Below are positions 11,278 to 21,672 of a DNA stretch of 64,000 nt, piece after piece. Under the pieces are notes generated by a model. The model ran no database searches and was not told the origin of the DNA. It saw only the letters and a program-made list of their open reading frames with translations. Origin of the DNA: Cycas panzhihuaensis (taxonomy: Eukaryota; Cycadophyta). The translations under genes and the position numbers were made by a program. Location: positions 90,465,741 through 90,529,740 of the forward strand of contig CM041465.1 of the NCBI GenBank assembly GCA_023213395.1, written 5' to 3'. Position 1 is the first letter of the stretch; every line of letters begins with the position of its first letter.

Positions 11278-11287
11278 TAAGGGGAGG
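11278..11287 (+). promoter_or_regulatory. Element F polypurine tract
   Basis: AAGGGGAGG lies directly upstream of the 3' LTR start at 11288, as expected for the plus-strand DNA primer. Confidence 0.85.
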
Positions 11288-11649
11288 TGTTAGAGTATAA
11301 TGTTTAATGTTGTGTGTGTCATAGGATTAATAGTCATAGTCCTTAGTCTTACAGTCCAAGAGTCATTATAATAATTTGTGAGAAGATAGAAGCTTATTGG
11401 TCAAGTTAGTTGGTGTAAAGTCATTGGTTTGGGTAAATGTATTTGTCCCACATGCATTACATGTCTTGTATGGTCTCCCACCTCGCTTATATTTAAAGGT
11501 GGCTGAGGTAGTATATGACACAAGGTAATCATCAAGGCTCATGTTGAGTCTTTGGTGCTTTGGTATCTTAATGTATTCCAATTATGTTGAGTTAATCTTT
11601 GCTCACTGATATTGTTGATGATGAATGTCTTCCATGTTAAAGTCTAACA
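11288..11649 (+). repeat. Element F 3' LTR
   Basis: Starts TGTTAGAGTATAATG, ends GTCTAACA and is followed by the AAAGG target duplication. It aligns end to end with 6815-7177, with one 1-bp indel and about two dozen substitutions counted by eye. Confidence 0.93.
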
Positions 11650-11654
11650 AAAGG

Positions 11655-12650
11655 TGAAGGATGATATTTGGGTTTTTGAAAAGTTTTAAAAACAAAATAA
11701 ATCATATGGTTATATTGCCGAGGTCAAATAAATACGAGTAAGTTATGGTGTGAATGGTTGTCACCTTAATTTTAAAAGCATGTCACTAATAAACAAACTA
11801 AACATGGTAGAGGATTTACCAAATTTTTGTGTTCAGTTAGTGTTTATGAAGGGTGTATGTATAAGAAGTATTATAGATATCCTTTTGTTCAAGATCATGC
11901 CTAGAGAGCCAAGGAAAAGATGGAGCTTGTCCATTCAGATTTGATGGAGTCGCTATCAAACTCTTTGATTTTAGGAGTTCAATATATATTGGTGTTTGCA
12001 GACGATTATACCAAGTAGCTTGAGTATTTTTCTGAAGAGTAAGTATGAAGTGTTTGATTATTTTTTAGAATGGAAAGCTCGAGTCGAAAATAAAAGTGAT
12101 AAGAAAATAAAATTTTTAACAAGTGATAATAGGAAGGAATATGATAATAATGCCTTTAATTAGTTATGTATAAATCATAGTATAAGGTAGAAATTCAAAA
12201 TCCCATATACCCTACAACAAAACAATTTTTTCAAAAGGAAGAATAGTACCATGATGGAGATGGCAAGGTGTATGGTGCACGCATGAAACTTGCCACCAAT
12301 ATTTTGCACAAAAGCTATTGGAACTACTGTGTATATTTTGAACTATATCCCAAATTTAGTCATTGGTGGAATTAACCCTAAGGAGAAATGAATAGGTCGA
12401 AAGCTTGCTAATAACAATTTAAAAGATTTTAGGTGAATAGTGTGTGCATACATCTCAGAAAAATGAAAAAAGTTGGATCATAAGAGTAAGAAGTATATCT
12501 TCATGGGGTAGAGTGATATGAGTAAAGCTTACACGCTGTGGGATCTAGTGGGTAAGAAACTTCTTAGTAGTTGGGATGCAAAATTTGTTGAGTTGTTACG
12601 TATCATGTTGATTGAGTATCATATGAAAAAGTCTTTTACCTGCCTTGACT
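11655..12650 (+). pseudogene. Element E integrase, broken
   Basis: Continues element E after F. The pre-integrase block HLNFKSMSLINKLNMVEDLP (11762 on) corresponds to the zinc-binding HHCC domain. A core-domain remnant follows: HSDLMESLSNS near 11933, FADDYTK near 11997, and a degenerate SDN/KEYDNNAFN block near 12123-12160. Then comes the NTTMMEMARCMVHA-like stretch near 12243. Numerous stops and frameshifts make it non-functional. Element B's integrase (18509-18900, minus) is the closest intact guide. Confidence 0.78.
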
Positions 12651-12929
12651 ACCATTTCCCTTAAGGTTAATTCCATGAGAGCTTGTTTCTAAGAATATGA
12701 ATATGGTACAACTAGCTGAGGAGTCAATTGTATAAAGAGAAGATGTACTAAGTAATGTAGATAATGAAGAGACATTAGATGCAGAGGTATGTAAGACAAC
12801 AAGTGCTTCGATGGTAGTATGGACTAGAAAGACTATTGAATAGTCAGATGTGACACTGCGAGGTCTCATAAAAGGATGAAAGATAGGGAGTTAGCATGCG
12901 AATCAAGTTGTAATGGTTAACATCATAGA

Positions 12930-14000
12930 CTTTGTGACTCCGATTCTTACGCTAAGGCAAAGGAGAATTCAAAGTGGAGAGTTATGATGGAAGAAGAATA
13001 TGGTTATTAAATGAAGAACAAAACATAGGATTTGGTCTCATTATCTTCGAAGAAAAATCTCATGGGTGTACAAGACAAAATTTCATTCTAATGATGAGGT
13101 GAAAAAAATACAAAACTTGACTTATTTCACATGAATTCAAATAGAATGAAGGGATTGAATATGATGAGACATTTGTACTAGTTTTGGTGATGATGATGAT
13201 TTGGTTACGTTAGATGGATGTAAAGTTCACATTTTTTAATGGAGATCTAAAGGAGGGAATTTATATGGTACAACATCCTAGGTTTAGTAAAGGAGGATAA
13301 GAGTAGTTTGTGTAGCAATTCAAGAAATTTCTCTATAGTCTAATGCAAGCGCTAAGAGTATGGTATGCAAAGATCAATGCTAAGTTGAAGGAAAAAGAAT
13401 TTGTTACTATAGATTTAAAACCTAATTTGCATATTAGGAGGATTGCAGATATGATTGTGGTAATTGTACTATTGATAGACTATTATCATATGGCGATTGT
13501 AGATGTTAAATCCAACTTGCAAAATATATTTGAAATGATATATTTATGTACGTTGAATTACTTCTTGGACATTGAAGTATGGAAGTTGTAGGATCGAATC
13601 ATGGTATCGTAAGCGAAGTACATGATGAGCTTGCTTGTGAAGTTCAAAATAGAGGACTAGAAGTCTTTTTCCACACCATGTGCTAATAGCTAAAAACTTT
13701 TCAAAAATATGAAGAAACTTGTTGTAGACATGGTGTTGAACATACAATTAGTAGGAAGTCTTATCTATTTGACTCATACTAGACCAGGTATTATTTATGG
13801 TATTGTACTAGTCTCTTGTTATATGTAGAATCCACATGAGCCATATTAGGTTGCAACAAAACAAATTTTGAGATATTTGAAGGGAACTTTTGATCTTAAT
13901 CTGAAGTATCTTTGTGGTGGAGGGATGAAGTTGTAAGGCTACACAGATACTGATTGAGGAGGAGACTTCGATGATCGAAAAATTACTCCTAGATATCTTT
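12930..14000 (+). pseudogene. Element E reverse transcriptase and start of RNase H, broken
   Basis: Copia RT landmarks appear in order across shifted frames: WRVMMEEEYG near 12979, MDVKFTFFNGDLKE-like near 13216, YSLMQALRVWYAKIN near 13336, the decayed catalytic YVDD region (LLIDYYHMAI) near 13470 and LGSLIYLTHTRPG near 13755. The RNase H opening GYTDTD near 13938 follows. The frame is cut at 14000 by element D and resumes at 38552. It is not translatable. Confidence 0.8.
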
Positions 14001-14005
14001 AGTAT

Positions 14006-14336
14006 TGTAGTGATCCTATGTCATCAAAAAGAAGTTAGTGTTTTATTAAGTTGGTTTTATTAGGGAGTGATATTTTTAAATTAATATAAAGGCAGTTTTA
14101 TATTAGGAAGTTGGTATTTTTATTATTAATATTATTATTGAAGTCGATTTTTTAAATGAGGGAGTCATATTAGCACTTATAAATATGGGAGATCTCTAAT
14201 TGATTTTGTAAGTTTTATTTTTAGCTTAATCCTAATTTTATTTGGCACTTGGTACTTGGGGCAATTTTGTTTATTCAATATTTATTCTAGTATTTTTTTA
14301 TGTTTTAAGAAGTAGATCCAAGTTGGGATCACTTCA
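14006..14336 (+). repeat. Element D 5' LTR
   Basis: Starts TGTAGTGATCCTATG and ends GGATCACTTCA. It shares with the 38233 copy the long blocks around TATTATTAATATTATTATTGAAG and GCACTTGGTACTTGGG. Confidence 0.85.
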
Positions 14337-14338
14337 AG

Positions 14339-14350
14339 TGGTATTGGAAC
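14339..14350 (+). promoter_or_regulatory. Element D primer-binding site (degenerate)
   Basis: TGGTATTGGAAC lies two bases inside the LTR, matching the Met-tRNA-type site at its first six bases. Confidence 0.55.
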
Positions 14351-14820
14351 TTTTTTTTCTAGTGTATCAATGATATATATTTTTGAGAATATAAATGAGA
14401 GAATTATAAAAAAAATAAATTATGAATTTGAGTTGACTAGACATGTTTTATAAATTTTAAGTAGTTATACTATAGGTTTTGGAATGAAATTATAAAAATT
14501 ATAGGAAATTTAATTTCAGCCTACTGTTTGTCACTATCTTTAGCGTCTAAAATTTGCTATTGCAACTTCAAATAGCTATAACTCTTTTTACAAATGTTTA
14601 ATTGACCTCATTCTTTTTTGAACCTATTATCTTGATGTCTACTTTCAGTTCGAAGTGATTTTAGTTCAATTGGATGTTTGAGTAAAAAGTTACTAGTATT
14701 TTCATAAATTTACTATTGTAGTCCCGAAAAACTCTAATCATGATCAACCTTAAAATGATCATAACTTGCTTCATGTATTAGAATTCAATTTTATCCGAAA
14801 CATTAGAATTTTGATTTAAA
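14351..14820 (+). other. Element D leader with common 'TATAACT' style repeats
   Basis: A-T rich non-coding sequence with two loosely similar blocks (around AGCTATAACTCTTTTTAC at about 14570 and GATCATAACTTGCTTCATG at about 14758). Similar blocks occur in the leader of element A (35090-35440). No gene is seen. Confidence 0.5.
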
Positions 14821-15082
14821 TGATAAGAGTGGATCTATCCTTTATCTCCATGCACTAAACACAAAGGCAAACGTGGGAGCAAGAGAAACTTGAGAGAGAG
14901 TAGCTCTAACAAAATAGGGTGGTAAGAATAAGCCTCCTCCATTGAGTTTTTACTTTTATATTGAGAGAGGGAGCATTAGATAAAAGTGCATTTCACTTAA
15001 GTGATCTAATTCAAAGTTCACTTAAGACCATTTTTAGAAATAATCAACTAATGTAATGACTTTGTGACATTAACTCGTTTCA
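14821..15082 (-). repeat. Element A 3' LTR (with internal deletion)
   Basis: It matches 35945-36242 but lacks a stretch of about 37 bp present at 36109-36145 in the other copy. Minus-strand terminus: TGAAACGAG...TTATCA. Confidence 0.85.
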
Positions 15083-15500
15083 ATCTCCTCCTTAATGGTA
15101 GAAGGTCATTTCATCATGTTTTATTCTATCCTATGAGGTTTTCATTTGAGCCTTTTACAGAGCAAACTACTATCACACTTTTGTGGGAGATCTTCATGGG
15201 GAAGAAAACCCATAGACTTTCTAATTTACTAACCTGGGTTAGGTGGCTTTTTAAATGAAGCCAAATAGTCAATCAATACAATAAATTTTGTAGCTGAAAT
15301 CTACTCAGTCTCCATATACCATTTGGTCATCCCCCATGTCGTTTCAGATTTTCCAAAATAATATAACCCTTATCCTTTCGCACTCACAAGGGGTTTTAAT
15401 GAATGGGATAGAGCAAAGACTTACTCTTGTCCTTCTGTGTCCATAAGAGATTTTTACGAATGAGACTGAGTATGATGGTCCTTTTGTCATCTCCTTCAAT
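15083..15500 (-). other. Element A 3' untranslated region
   Basis: Non-coding sequence between the end of RNase H and the 3' LTR. It contains the PPT-like purine run at 15084-15093 and another purine run around 15483-15498 (GAAGGAGATGACA on the minus strand). Confidence 0.6.
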
Positions 15501-15870
15501 CAGTTAGAGATGGAGGCCCTAAGGTAGAATTGCCTTTGAAACTGTTCAAACTTCATCTTCTTCAGTGGTTTGGTGAAGATATCGGCCACTTGATTGGCTA
15601 TGGAGTAATACTCTAGTTGAATTGTGCCATCATGAACTAGTTCTATAATCCTATGGACTTTCGTACTTATATGTTTAGTATGATCGTGAAATATAGGATT
15701 TTTAATTATTTGGATTGTAGATTGATTATCTACATGTAAGCTAGTAAAACTTGTTTGGGTGGTATTTAATGTATTCAATAAATTTCTAAGCCATATTATC
15801 TCCTTGCTTGTCTCAGAAGCAACAATCTATTCAACTTCGGCAGTTGAGTCTGCAACTATCTTCTGCTGTC
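15500..15870 (-). pseudogene. Element A RNase H, C-terminal half
   Basis: The minus-strand frame carries the copia RNase H landmarks KIVADSTAEVE (active-site Glu region), ASETSKEIIWLRNLL, LHVDNQSTIQIIKNP (catalytic Asp region) and QVADIFTKPLKKMKFE. It has one TAG in the 'EAEY' motif but is otherwise open over 15500-15840. It continues upstream at 29747, on the far side of element B. RNase H degrades the RNA strand during reverse transcription; the product here would be truncated. Confidence 0.88.
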
Positions 15871-15875
15871 TGGAT

Positions 15876-16250
15876 TGTTTGTAAACATGAAATCATACAT
15901 GAATGTTTTCAACTGTAGAATCTTTTACCATACACAACAAGTAAACAAATATACACACAGAAAACAGATGCACAGTACATATGATTTACGTGGGAAAACC
16001 CTTTCAGGAAAAAACCCACCACAAGAGGATCCGTGATGGATCTCTTAGATTATTGCATAATGGATTGATACAATGATGTTCGTTGTTGAATACACAAGGC
16101 CTCAAAGCATTTATATTCTCCCAAGAGGTGTCACCCAATTAGGGTTGTAACTCTCCAAATAAGTCGCACCTTTTGGCTTCGCACATTCTCACTTAATTAA
16201 ACCACATTAACATTAACTAAGTGGTTTAGTAATTAACTGCCACATTAACA
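15876..16250 (-). repeat. Element B 3' LTR
   Basis: The plus-strand edges are TGTTTGTAAACATG on the left and CCACATTAACA on the right. It contains a TATA-box-like TATAAATG on the minus strand (16108-16115). It matches 29372-29741. Confidence 0.92.
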
Positions 16251-16261
16251 TCCCCCCTTAA
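16251..16261 (-). promoter_or_regulatory. Element B polypurine tract
   Basis: On the minus strand TTAAGGGGGGA directly precedes the LTR start TGTTAATG. An identical TTAAGGGGGGATGT also occurs 99 bp upstream (16347-16360). Confidence 0.85.
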
Positions 16262-17440
16262 TGTGAATGTAGAGAGTCTGCCAGCTGCAACAATTATGTT
16301 ATCACGAAGGTTGGAACTATCCTGCAGCTTCTTTATCCTTGTCAATACATCCCCCCTTAAGGATAACATTGGTGAGTCCAAGTTCGGTATGCATCTTCAT
16401 GAATTGATCTTCAGTGAGAGGTTTGATGAACACGTTCGCAAGTTGGAATTCACTCGAATAGTAGTTGACCTGTAACTTCCCTGATTTGATCTATTCATGA
16501 ACGTAATGGTGCTGAATCTTAATGTGTTTCGTACACGCATAAAACTATGGATTCTTTGATAGGCGAATGGTACTTTGGTTATCAACAAAGATAAGCGGGT
16601 GTCTATTTGAAACTCTAAGAAACTCTAAGAGACCTTGCAATCATATGGCTTCCTTCGCACCTGCACTAAGTCCTTGATATTCTGCCTTTGTAGAAGAGAG
16701 TGTCATTGTCTGCTGCTTCTTCGACTGGCATAAAATAAATCCATTGCTAACTCTAAATAAGTATTAAGTAGTGGACTTTCGATTGTCAGAATCTCCTCCC
16801 CAATTAACATTCATGTAGCGATGCAATTGTATCTCTTCACCTCGATGGTGTTCGAGACCAAGATTGATAGTCCCCTTCAAATACTTCAGAATTTGCTTCG
16901 CTGCAACCAAATGAGGTTCCTGAGGATTCTGCATGTAGCAGGAAACCAACCCGACAGTGTATGCGATATCATGCCTAGTATGAGTCAAATAGATCAGACT
17001 CCCTACCAACTAGCAATACTTTGTGCCATCTACAGAGGGCTTGGTTATATCCTTCTACAACTTAGCGCCTTTTACATATGGTGTTGCAATTGGTTTGTAA
17101 TTCTGCATTCTAAATTTCTCCAGCAAGTTCTTTACATACTAAGACTGTAGTAACACAATTCTGTCATCCATTTGCCTGATCTGAACGCTCAAGAAGTAGT
17201 GAAGTCTCCCAAGGTCTATCATGTCAAATGAAGCTCCCAGATTGGATTTGACTTTAGCAATAGCCTTGCCACAGTTACCGCTAATGACCAAATCATCCAC
17301 ATACACCACACAAGCTACTATTGAAGTCCCTCTTCTCTTCACATACAGATTCAGATCGAGTTCATAAATCTCGAAACCTTTAGCTTTCAACTTCACATCC
17401 ATCTTTTCATACTAAGCACGGGGTGCTTGTTTCAGGCCAT
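16262..17440 (-). pseudogene. Element B RNase H and RT C-terminal part, broken
   Basis: From right to left: an RT block KAKGFEIYELDLNLYV with the catalytic VYVDDLVISG motif intact near 17285-17310, then LHYFLSVQI. The connection domain MVGSLIYLTHTRHDIAYTVG (16950-17009) follows, then RNase H GGDSDNRKSTT near 16770 and the QQTMTLSSTKAEY and DNQSTIRLSKN regions near 16550-16730. The reading ends near the internal polypurine stretch at 16347-16360 (encoding VILKGG). Frameshifts and stops separate the pieces. Confidence 0.85.
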
Positions 17441-17975
17441 AGATCAACTTCTTCAAATAACATATAAGATGCTCTTAGCCATCTTTAACGAATCCCATAG
17501 GCTGTAACATATATATCTCCTCCTTTAGATCTCCATTAAGGAATGTTGACTTTACGTCCATATGATGTAACTCCCAACTATAAGCTATTGCTAAGAAAAT
17601 CAACAAACAGACCATTGTCATTCTGGATACTGGTGCAAATGTCTCATCATAGTCAATTCCTTCTTTCTGCATGAATCCCTGTGCAACAAGTCTGGCCTTA
17701 AACTTGTCTACCTCTCCATCGAAGTAGAAATTTGTCTTGTAGACCCACTTGCATCCCATAAGATTCTTTGTCAGAGGTAGTGGAACAAAATCCCATGTGT
17801 CTTTCTTCAGCAGAGAAGTATACTCCTCCTCCATTGTATCTCTCCATTTTGGATCTCCTTTCGCTTCATTAAATGAATCAAGATCACTAGAGTCATTAGT
17901 GTTTATCAATAGAGTTTGACTAGCATGCTGACTTTGTGTTCTTCGATCATCAATTAAGGTTTGCATTGCCACATT
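17441..17975 (-). pseudogene. Element B reverse transcriptase N-terminal part
   Basis: An open block of 165 codons (17475-17972). It has copia RT motifs WRDTMEEEYTSLLKKDTW, GCKWVYKTNFYFDGEVDKF (the conserved K-W-V-Y-K), ARLVAQGFMQKEGIDYDETF, and MDVKSTFLNGDLKEEIYM (first catalytic Asp region). This is the best-preserved coding piece of B. It becomes frameshifted into the YVDD block to the left. Confidence 0.88.
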
Positions 17976-18508
17976 AGAATCTTCTATAGTCTTCCTTGCC
18001 CATTAAGGTATTAAAGGACATGTTGCTGGAGGTACTTCAACTCATAACGGCTCCTCACTATTACTCGTTCCACTTGATCCTGCCTCCTCAGGTGTTCCTG
18101 CGACTAGCTCATTGTCCTCTTCGCTTGATGAATTTGGGAATGGGAGAAGGGGTGGTAAAATGACTCCTCTGATAATTTGTCAGCATGATACGTCGATGTC
18201 TCATCAAATTTGATATCCCGACTAACCACAATCTTCTCCCCTTGTGGATCCCATAGTCTGTAGGCTTTGTTCTTTGTGCAATATCCCATTAATATGCACT
18301 TTAGACTTTTCTGATCTAGTTTCTTTCGGGTATCATCTGGAATATGGGTGTAAGCAATACACCCAAATGTTCTTAAATGGCTATTGACAAGTTTCCGACT
18401 GGTTTATTTCTCTTCGGGGGTCATGCTTCGAACTGCTTGAGTAGGTACCCAGTTTAAAATATAAACAACAATCGCTATAACTTTTACCCAAAACTTCAGT
18501 AGCAAGTT
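17976..18508 (-). pseudogene. Element B integrase C-terminal / linker region
   Basis: Contains the copia 'GKKP' style segment MGYCTKNKAYRLWDPQGEKI with VSRDIKFDE at 18200-18290, the usual link between integrase core and RT. Interrupted by stops. Confidence 0.75.
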
Positions 18509-19100
18509 TTAAGCATGCACCATACATCTCACCATATCCATCATGGTACGGTTATTTCTTTCAACAACTTTATTTTGTTGTGGGGTATACGGGACCGTAA
18601 ATTCTTGCTTTATACCATGATCACGAAAGAACTGATTGAATGCATTGTTGTCGTATTCCTTGCCATTTTCACTTCTTAATGACTTTATTTTCTTATTACA
18701 TTCATTTTCAACCATCGCTTTCCAGTCACGAAAGCGATCAAACACGTCTGACTTGTTCTTGAGAAAGTAAACCCAGGCCTTTCTAGTGTAGTCATCCATA
18801 AATACAAGGGTATAACAAGCTCCAGATATCGAAGGGTTAGGAAGAGGGCCTATTAGATCTAAATGTATAAGCTCCAACTTCTCCTTGGCTCTCCAAGCAT
18901 TATCCTAAGCAAAAAGGTAGCGGTGGTGCTTACCATACATACACCCTTCGCACACACCATCTGAGTAGGTAACCAATGACAATCCTTCCACCATCTAACC
19001 TCTTCAATAGTGCAATACTCCTGTAATTAAGATGACCAAGGCAGTTGTGCCACAACTTACTCACGTCATCTGCGCTAGCAACAAGGGCATATGATTTCTT
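18509..19100 (-). pseudogene. Element B integrase core and HHCC domain
   Basis: The 122-codon frame 18509-18877 holds LIHLDLIGPLPNPS (first Asp of the D,D-35-E triad), VFMDDYTRKAWVYFLKNKSD, SLRSENGKEYDNNAF (second catalytic position, S-x-N-G-x-E/F) and YTPQQNKVVERNNRTMMDM (catalytic Glu). The zinc-binding HHCC remnant lies to the right, near 18900-19080, with a stop between. Integrase inserts the cDNA in intact elements. Confidence 0.85.
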
Positions 19101-19445
19101 CTAAGATTGAAACTTTTCAAACACCCAGAAGTTGTCCCTGACTTTCCCAATAGCTATGACAACAAAGTTATATTTCAGATCCTTAATCAGGCATTTGTCA
19201 TCATAGAGCTCTACCTTCATACCTTGCTTGTAGATCTCCCGGGCTAAAAAAAGGTTCAACTGCATGTTTAGTACATAATACACTCTGATAAATATACCTC
19301 CTGCAATGGAAACTTCATCTATACCTTCTATCAGTAAGATGTGAGCATCACCAAGGACAATCTGAGCACCACTCTGATTCGAAGTCATCGTATCAAAGTT
19401 TTACCTCTGGTAAGAAATATGCTTCTGCGCTCGAGAGTCAAGTAC
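19101..19445 (-). pseudogene. Element B protease
   Basis: The motif VLDSRAQKHIS near 19405-19435 is the aspartic protease signature D-S-G-A with Gly changed to Arg, expected to be inactivating. An open block of 95 codons follows, with QLNLFLAREIYKQGMKVELY and FWVFEKFQ. A TAA separates the two parts. Confidence 0.8.
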
Positions 19446-19487
19446 CTAATAATCTCTTTGATCAGATTCGACTAATAACGCTTTTGC

Positions 19488-20311
19488 TTAAACACAGTGA
19501 GCAGTAATGTTCTTCCCTTTATCATCTTGATTAACTTTGTGCTTGTCACAATGCTTAAACCAACAATTCTTCTTGTGGTGACCATCATTCTTACAGTAAT
19601 TGCATTTTCCATTGAACTTCTTTTTGTCTTGAGAACTTTCTCCTGACCTTTGTGTGATCTTCTCCTCCTTAGCGGCCTCCTTCCTTTGAATTTTTATGGC
19701 TAAGGCTTGACTTGAACTAGAACCTCCAAGCATACCATGATGTTTGAGCTTGGCATATTCTGTTAGAATTAGATTTTTAAGCCCATCAAATGTCTCTACT
19801 TCTATCATTTCATCTCTACCATAAATGGTCTAGAATGAGGCGAAGGCAGCCGATAATTTCAACATGATTATCGTGAATAGTAACGTATCATCGATCAAGT
19901 TCGGCTTCAGTTTCTCTAGCTTATTCTTCAAGTCGGTAAAATTGTTAAGGTAGGAGTTGATGTTGTTCTCATCCTTCACATGCGAGCTGAGTAGTTCTAA
20001 CATCAGTGCCATGCGTCTATTTATTTATTTTTTTTCAAATGTATCACATAGTTTCTTCCATATCTCTGTTGGTTCATCAATATTGTGAACCAATACTCTC
20101 TAGCCGGCGCCAATGATAGTTTCAACAACCCCACGGCCATAAATTGCTTCTCTTCGAGACAAATATGCTCCTTATGGTCTAATGGAATCGCATCCACTTT
20201 TGCCTTAGTGATTCCTTAGAGTTGATTCACCATCAAAATAAGTTCCATATTGGTCTTCCACTCGCTAAAATTGTTACTATTAAAGATAACTTTGGGTATA
20301 ATGTGCTCCAT
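19488..20311 (-). pseudogene. Element B gag with CCHC knuckle
   Basis: Gag starts at an ATG at 20309-20311 (MEHIIPKVIF...). It continues through MLELLSSHVKDENNINSYL (19830-20012) and AKLKHHGMLGGSSSSQALA. The zinc knuckle C-NYC-KNDGHHKKNC lies near 19560-19610, a canonical CX2CX4HX4C. Stops break the frame near 20220 and 19820. Gag forms the particle and binds RNA in intact elements. Confidence 0.85.
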
Positions 20312-21672
20312 CTCGAGAAACAAGCTTCAATATGGGTTAAACGACACCAAAACAAATGTTTGCAGGATAAAATGCATCCCTGTGTCCTCCTCTGCCTCAC
20401 GAGCACACTTCCAAAGGCATCCAACACTGACTATATCCACGTTAAGTGAGCCACTGACTTTTTACACCTCCTTAACCATCAACAAACGACCTTAAATACC
20501 CTAGAAAGGAGTAAAAAAGGACTTTTAAGGCACTCAAAACGATGCTCCAAGAACAAAGAACGGCTCCACATGGTTATAGTGCACGGTCTCCAAGTCAAAA
20601 ACACAAAAAATCAACTCGATCCGCGCTCAAAATGGATAAAATGTACTTCAAATAAATTCACAATAGGTAAAATCTCCTATATCAATGATATACAAGGGTC
20701 TTTTTATATTTTATCATTAAGGGGAATATGCCAAAAGGCATATTCCCAACAAATGTGACTTTTTAAAAAACTCCCGCACCTCTTCACTTAACGTACACGT
20801 TAAAATATTTTAATAAACATGTGATTAAACATAGGAAAGGTTCCCAAAGGTTATATGTATCCAAATATAACCTTTTGAGATTTTCCATAAATCAGCACAA
20901 ACAATGGCCAACTAAAGAGAATAACGCCTAGCCAACCCACAAAGACCTCCAAACAGTCATAAGACAATCCAACTGACTCTTCAGATGTGCTTAACCACGT
21001 GGATAAGTGTCTAGCAAGGGTAAACAACCCTCCAATGAATGTAGATAGCACTTAATCACCATAAATAACACTCATTCAACATAGATTCCACCCAGCCAAG
21101 AGGAAATGTGCCTAAACATCTTAGATCAACGGCCAATCATTGAGAATAATGCCCGGCGATTATTAAATGGACCCAGAACATTAGCAAAATGACCCAACCA
21201 GCTCTCAAACATGCCCAGGCATGTTAATAAATACTTGGCCAGCATCTATATGGTTATTTTAGGCTTTATTTATGCACACAAGTCTCCAATACTCTAAAAA
21301 ATACAGAGAAAATTCAATAAAATAGCCTTCTACTACTGTACACTTCAATTCAACACTTTTCAATCACATCTATAGGTGCTATATGGAGGTTTGGCAATAA
21401 GCAGTATGCAAAAATAGCCTTGTTCTATTAATTTTTTGATATTTTGATGAGAAGTATAAAGGACTTACTTGTACATAGATGTGGATGTCCTCAAAGTCTC
21501 TAAATCACCATCAGTACGTGCTCTGCTGGCTTAAATATTTGTAATAGATCTTGAACTAGCTTCGAATGACCCTCAACGAGCCAACTCCAACCACAAACCA
21601 AAACTTCACATGTGAATATTGACTCCAATAACCTTTATACTCCATTGAATAGTGATTTTCACAGCGTCAACC
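20312..21672 (-). other. Element B leader (left part) with perfect hairpin
   Basis: Non-coding leader between the PBS and gag, split by element C. It contains an 11-bp perfect inverted repeat with an AAAA loop at 20722-20747. ORFs in this stretch (20222-20495, 20851-21051) have no recognisable content. Confidence 0.6.
20722..20747 (-). promoter_or_regulatory. Stem-loop in element B leader
   Basis: GGGAATATGCC-AAAA-GGCATATTCCC forms an 11-bp perfect stem with a 4-nt loop, about 410 nt upstream of the gag ATG in the leader RNA. The symmetry is seen directly. A packaging or dimerisation role is only inferred from its position. Confidence 0.5.

Larger units (their letters stand above)
6815..11649 (+). 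mobile_element. Element F: non-autonomous LTR retrotransposon
   Basis: Two LTRs of about 362 bp (6815-7177 and 11288-11649) begin TGTTA and end with a TCTAGCA/TCTAACA terminus. The element has a perfect 5-bp target duplication AAAGG (6810-6814 and 11650-11654), a primer site TGGTATCGAAGC at 7178 and a polypurine tract AAGGGGAGG before the 3' LTR. Hand comparison gives roughly 25 LTR differences. The 4.1-kb interior shows no reverse transcriptase, integrase, protease or CCHC motif in any frame. It carries several non-retroviral reading frames instead, listed below. Mobilisation would need enzymes from another element. Its insertion splits element E exactly between the protease and integrase blocks. 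Confidence 0.92.

Noticed and set aside
14039-14336. LTR of element D starting at TGTTTTATT.
   Set aside because: Similarity with the 3' copy extends another 33 bp to the left (GATCCTAT block). Only the start at 14006 gives a target duplication and a restored RNase H frame.
15880-16250. Left edge of element B LTR at TGTAAACATG.
   Set aside because: That border gives no target duplication. Moving it to 15876 gives TGGAT/TAGAT and an intact A frame.
20311-20752. A separate minus-strand LTR starting TGTTGGGAATATGCC at 20752 with a TATA-like box.
   Set aside because: No second copy and no primer site between it and gag. Better explained as element B leader containing a hairpin.
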